A stretch of 9,508 nt of DNA, taken from the NCBI GenBank assembly GCA_903854365.1, contig CAINWE010000056.1, positions 1-9,508 of the forward strand, written 5' to 3'. The notes under the pieces were generated by a model that ran no database searches, had not been told where the DNA came from, and saw only the letters and a list, made by a program, of their open reading frames with translations. Below are positions 6,956 through 9,508 of this stretch, one piece after another. Position 1 is the stretch's first letter, and every line of letters begins with the position of its first letter. The DNA is from Oligoflexia bacterium. GTDB taxonomy: Bacteria; Bdellovibrionota; UBA1018. Position numbers and translations under genes: made by a program.

Positions 6956-7171
6956 CTACAATAGTACCTTCTGGGCTTGTTTGATCTGGTAAAACTTCAG
7001 GTCTTTCCCATGAGTAGCGAGTACAAAGCGGGCACCATCTTTGAACCAAACCTCGTGACTTCCCGTTGTGTGATCAAGAGACCAGTTTAACTTTTTGAGT
7101 AGTGACCTTAGCTCTATTGCGTCGATGTTGCCTGTCTTTAAATTTGCGATGAGTTTTTCGGTCTTGCTCAT
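6956..7171 (-). CDS. hicA: HicA mRNA interferase toxin
   Basis: Toxin of the HicAB system, which by family knowledge is a translation-independent mRNA endonuclease with a dsRBD-like fold. The 71 residues cover the full family length. Visible hallmarks are the N-terminal helix, ELRSLLKKLNW, and the catalytic motif GSHEVW with the active-site His at position 39. FVLATHG follows, then the closing helix YQIKQAQKVLL. The ATG at 7171 has no Shine-Dalgarno, and the promoter inferred upstream would start the transcript at or within a base or two of the ATG. Full motifs and an undamaged frame suggest an active toxin. Confidence 0.92.
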   Translation of the reverse strand: MSKTEKLIANLKTGNIDAIELRSLLKKLNWSLDHTTGSHEVWFKDGARFVLATHGKDLKFYQIKQAQKVLL

Positions 7172-7175
7172 ATAT

Positions 7176-7203
7176 ACAATGATATCATAAATGATATCAT
7201 TGT
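7176..7203. promoter_or_regulatory. hicAB operator: perfect 13-bp inverted repeat made of two palindromes
   Basis: Arms ACAATGATATCAT (7176-7188) and ATGATATCATTGT (7191-7203) are exact inverted copies separated by AA. Each arm also holds the self-palindrome ATGATATCAT, with the two copies 12 bp apart centre to centre. This suits two RHH dimers of HicB bound side by side. The site covers the spacer and -10 box of the hicA promoter, so binding would exclude RNA polymerase. Confidence 0.85.
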
Positions 7204-7206
7204 CAA
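7179..7206 (-). promoter_or_regulatory. Sigma-70-type promoter of the hic operon
   Basis: On the minus strand a perfect TTGACA (7206-7201) is followed, after a 16-bp spacer, by TATCAT (7184-7179), which is five of six against the -10 consensus. Transcription would begin about 7 bases further, at or next to the hicA ATG (7171), giving a leaderless or near-leaderless mRNA. Confidence 0.7.
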
Positions 7207-7221
7207 TCAGGATTTTTACCT

Positions 7222-7254
7222 CTAAAATACGGCTGGTTGCTCCTAAAATTCGGC
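7222..7254. repeat. Pair of 12-bp direct repeats, 21 bp apart
   Basis: CTAAAATACGGC (7222-7233) and CTAAAATTCGGC (7243-7254) differ at one position, and their starts are 21 bp apart, two helical turns. They lie between the hic promoter and the gpW gene and may be a binding site or a leftover of the prophage. Apart from these, 7207-7298 shows nothing coding. Confidence 0.55.
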
Positions 7255-7301
7255 GTTAATCGCACTACATTCCACAACAAAACATATGTAACACACCATT
7301 G

Positions 7302-7505
7302 ATGGGCGATTACTCCACCTATACAGACGAGCAAATCCAAGCACTCAAAGAAGCACTGAGCAAAGGCATCAGGACGGTGAGCTACGGCGATAGGTCTGTC
7401 ACGTACGGGTCGATGAATGAGATGATTCGGCTCCTCAATTACATGATCAAGACCCTCGAGAAGCGAGTGTCGAGGGTGCCTGCAACCTTCTCGAAGGGGT
7501 TGTAA
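7302..7505 (+). CDS. gpW-family phage head-tail joining protein
   Basis: Small virion assembly protein of the lambda gpW family (head completion/head-tail connector), which by family knowledge closes the filled head so that the tail can attach. The product is 67 residues, close to the 68 of lambda gpW. The typical pattern is visible: YTDEQIQALKEALSKGI, then VSYGDRSVTYGSMNEMI and the final helix LLNYMIKTLEKRV. ATG 7302 is preferred over the adjacent TTG 7299; neither has a clear Shine-Dalgarno. The stop TAA (7503-7505) shares its last base with the ATG of the portal gene (TAATG), showing translational coupling in the head operon. In lambdoid phages the large terminase gene precedes this one, but here it is absent. 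Confidence 0.85.
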   Translation: MGDYSTYTDEQIQALKEALSKGIRTVSYGDRSVTYGSMNEMIRLLNYMIKTLEKRVSRVPATFSKGL

Positions 7506-8961
7506 TGGAAACCCTGAGTGATCGAATAATAGGCTATTTCAGCCCCAGGACTCTAGTTGAACGTAAAAAGGCGCGGCTGCTGAGTCAGACGTTAGACTCA
7601 TTCTCAAAGCGAAGTTATGATGGCGCATCCTATTCTCCCCGTCTCAAGAATCGGTACACTCCGCGAACCTCAGCCAACGTTGAAACGAAGATATCTAAAT
7701 TCCCCCTCCGTGACCGTGCCCGTGATTTAGTCCGTAATAATCCCCATGCCTCCCGAGCTGTTAACGTCATTGTCAATAACACCGAGGGGGCTGGTATTGT
7801 CCCTCAGATTAGGTGCCAGAACGATGGCAAGCGTAAGAAGATTGAGGCGCTTTGGGGCGAGTGGGCCAACTCTACCGCGATTGACCACGAAGGGCGGCAC
7901 GACATCAACTCACTCATGGGACTTGCCATGCGGACGATTGTCGAGAGTGGCGAGTGTTGAGTTAAGATTCAAAAGGCCAAGGGTAAGATCCCTTATGCAA
8001 TCCAGATCCTAGAGCCTGATTTTCTCGACTCTTTCAAGGAATCCCGCACCGAGGGCGGCTACGTGATCCAAGGAATCGAGGATGATTCAAGGGGTAAGCG
8101 GATTGCCTGTGGGTTATTCAGAGAACACCCAGGCGGGTTCGTTAAACTCAGCTCATACAGCGCCGTCTCTGAGCGAGTGTCAGCCGATGAAATCTTGCAT
8201 TCTTACAAATGTGATAGGCCCGGCCAAGTGCGCGGCGTCTCATGGCTCGCTCCTGTCTTAATCGCACTGAAGGACTTAGGCGATTTTGAAGACGCGCAGC
8301 TCCTTAAGCAAAAACTCTCTGCCTGTTATGCTGTTTTCATTCGGTATATGGACGCAGGTTTTGATCCACTCAAACTCCAAGCTCATGCAGAAGTGGAGAA
8401 GCTAGAGCCTGGGTTGGTTCAGAAGACGTATCATTCGCCTCGCCCCCTCCTTTAGAGGGTTACGGGGACTCTTGCAGTCGTGTTTTAAGGGCGATCAGTG
8501 TGGCATTAGGACTTAATTATGAAGTCCTGACTGGGGATCTCTCCACGGTCAATTACTCATCGGGGAGGCTGGGGTTCCTAGAGTTTCAGCGCAATCTTGA
8601 ACTCTGGCGCTGGCAACTCATGATCCCTCAATTCTGTGAACCAATTTGGCGTCTATTCACGCGAGCCCTGGAGATCCAAGGCGTGGATACCTCAGATGTA
8701 ACGGTTACTTGGAGGGCGCCTCGCCGTGAACTGATTGACCCATCTAAAGAGCTACAGGCCATCGTTCAGGGCATTCTTGGTGGAATTTATACCCTCAGCT
8801 GCACTCTTTCTGAGATGGGCGAAGACTCACAGGCACACCTAGAGCAACTGGCCGAAGACTTCAATTTACTCGAAAAGCTGGCGTTAAAACTTGATTCCGA
8901 CCCCAGAAACGCACTTGCTGCGAAAGCGAACGAACCGAAATCAGGAGCAAAAGCAAAATGA
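7505..8961 (+). pseudogene. Lambda-family phage portal protein, broken by a stop codon and a frameshift
   Basis: The portal forms the dodecameric ring at the head vertex through which DNA is packaged. ATG 7505 follows AAGGGG at good distance. Piece one (7505-7957) has the family start, including RDRARDLVRNNPHASRAVN. It ends at TGA 7958-7960 inside the conserved run ESGEC/VKIQ, yet the same frame continues with IPYAIQILEPDFLDSF, a hallmark of the family, to LEPGLVQ near 8422. Around 8420-8428 the frame moves by a lost base: VSFASPPPLEGYGDS, SVALGLNYEVLTGDL and STVNYSSGRLGFLEF follow in the new frame, which runs to TGA 8959-8961. Restored, the protein is about 485 residues, a usual size. Two independent lesions make a functional full-length portal unlikely. 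Its 3' end overlaps the protease start as ATGA. Confidence 0.88.
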
Positions 8962-9503
8962 AAGTAAGGGCAAAACGTGACGGCGAAAAAGACGACGAAG
9001 ACGATGAGTCAGACAATGCAAAAGAAGGCGACGAAAAAGCCAGAACTGTTGAACTCTGTTGGACGAAGGGTGCAGGGGTGGTTAGGAAGGATGAAAACGG
9101 ACAGCAGTATCTGGAGGTCTTGTCGTTCGATCCCTCAGCGGTCAGGCTCGATCGGCTCAATTCAGGCCGAGCCCCGCTTCTGAACTCCCATAGCCAGGAT
9201 GCTTTAGATTCAGTCCTGGGTGTGGTGTGTTCAGCCTATGTAGATCCAGCGAAAAAAGAGGGTAGGGCTACAGTCAAATTCTCTCGGAGTCCTGGCGTCG
9301 ATGGAATCTTAGACGACGTAAGGGACAAGATCATCTCCTCAACCTCAGTCGGCTGCACGGTTCACAATTGGGAGGATATCACGCAGCGTGGAGATCCTAT
9401 GCCAGTGCATCTGATCAACGACTGGACCCCGCTTGAGCTCTCCCTGGTTACCGCACTAGCAGACATGAATTCAGCAGTGAGGAAAAACAAGGAATACAAA
9501 TGA
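8958..9503 (+). CDS. Phage prohead (U35/HK97-like) serine protease
   Basis: Capsid maturation protease of the prohead protease superfamily; it trims scaffold and capsid proteins in the immature head. After a highly charged leader (residues 1-30, mostly Asp, Glu and Lys) the domain begins ELCWTKGAGVVR. The segment YLEVLSFDPSAVRLDRLNSG, then APLLNSHS, holds the likely catalytic His78, and SSTSVGC holds the likely catalytic Ser130. The closing PLELSLVTALAD matches the family's P-x-E-x-S-x-V ending. The usual aromatic residue after SVG is Cys133 here. The 181 residues suit a stand-alone protease. ATG 8958 overlaps the portal stop; AGGAG lies 10 nt upstream. The frame is intact although the gene before it is broken. 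Confidence 0.85.
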   Translation: MKVRAKRDGEKDDEDDESDNAKEGDEKARTVELCWTKGAGVVRKDENGQQYLEVLSFDPSAVRLDRLNSGRAPLLNSHSQDALDSVLGVVCSAYVDPAKKEGRATVKFSRSPGVDGILDDVRDKIISSTSVGCTVHNWEDITQRGDPMPVHLINDWTPLELSLVTALADMNSAVRKNKEYK

Positions 9504-9508
9504 AAATA
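9500..9508 (+). CDS. Start of the next head gene, probably major capsid protein, cut by the window edge
   Basis: ATG 9500 overlaps the protease stop as ATGA and is preceded by AAGGA with a 6-nt gap, the same coupling used upstream. Only three codons are inside the window, so the capsid identity rests purely on gene order in phage head operons. Confidence 0.35.

Noticed and set aside
7176..7203. Phage attachment site or CRISPR-like repeat pair
   Set aside because: Only two palindromic copies 2 bp apart, placed exactly in the hic promoter, which is typical of a TA operator.
4444..7960. Stop-codon recoding (TAG and TGA read as amino acids) to explain the in-frame stops in the ATPase and portal genes
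   Set aside because: TAG ends the kinase and hicB genes, and TGA ends the protease exactly at an ATGA overlap, so both work as normal stops here. Both broken genes also carry indels, which recoding would not explain.
7746..8012. Alternative-frame ORF spanning the portal stop codon
   Set aside because: The true portal frame shows family motifs on both sides of the TGA. This frame has none and is a shadow.

Overview
The window is bacterial chromosomal DNA of medium base composition. It joins one ordinary signalling gene to a patchwork accessory region. No ribosomal, tRNA or housekeeping gene fixes the organism. The DUF4118-type hybrid kinase, the AAA/DUF4143 ATPase and the IS2-type insertion sequence fit a Gram-negative bacterium of the proteobacterial/bdellovibrionotal sort, but this is only an impression.

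Layout. (1) 1-2592: a large membrane hybrid histidine kinase with PAS sensor domains and its own receiver domain. Its frame is open to the left edge of the window. (2) 2593-3444: an unrecognised cysteine-rich ORF, then a non-coding stretch ending in a 25-bp inverted repeat. (3) 3445-4615: an AAA ATPase of the DUF4143 type, broken by an in-frame TAG and a one-base insertion near its C-terminus. (4) 4891-6170: an IS3-family (IS2 subgroup) element of 1280 bp with recognisable terminal inverted repeats and an intact DDE triad. It is followed by a short stub that may be the tail of an interrupted gene. (5) 6290-7206, minus strand: a compact hicA-hicB toxin-antitoxin operon with a third gene, an HI1420-type helix-turn-helix antidote protein. 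The operon has a consensus-like promoter carrying a perfect double-palindrome operator. (6) 7222-9508, plus strand: the start of a tailed-phage head module in the usual order: gpW-type head-tail joining protein, lambda-family portal, prohead protease, and the first codons of what should be the major capsid gene. The portal gene is broken by an in-frame TGA and a frameshift, and no terminase precedes gpW. This is therefore a decaying prophage fragment.

The genes do not form one pathway. The region looks like a site where mobile DNA has accumulated: an insertion sequence, an addiction module and a phage remnant. Two non-selfish genes in it (ATPase and portal) are being lost, while the IS and the TA operon still read as intact. 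The most useful observations are the three-gene TA operon with its operator placed between the -35 and -10 boxes and its apparently leaderless hicA, and the precise lesions in the ATPase and portal genes.
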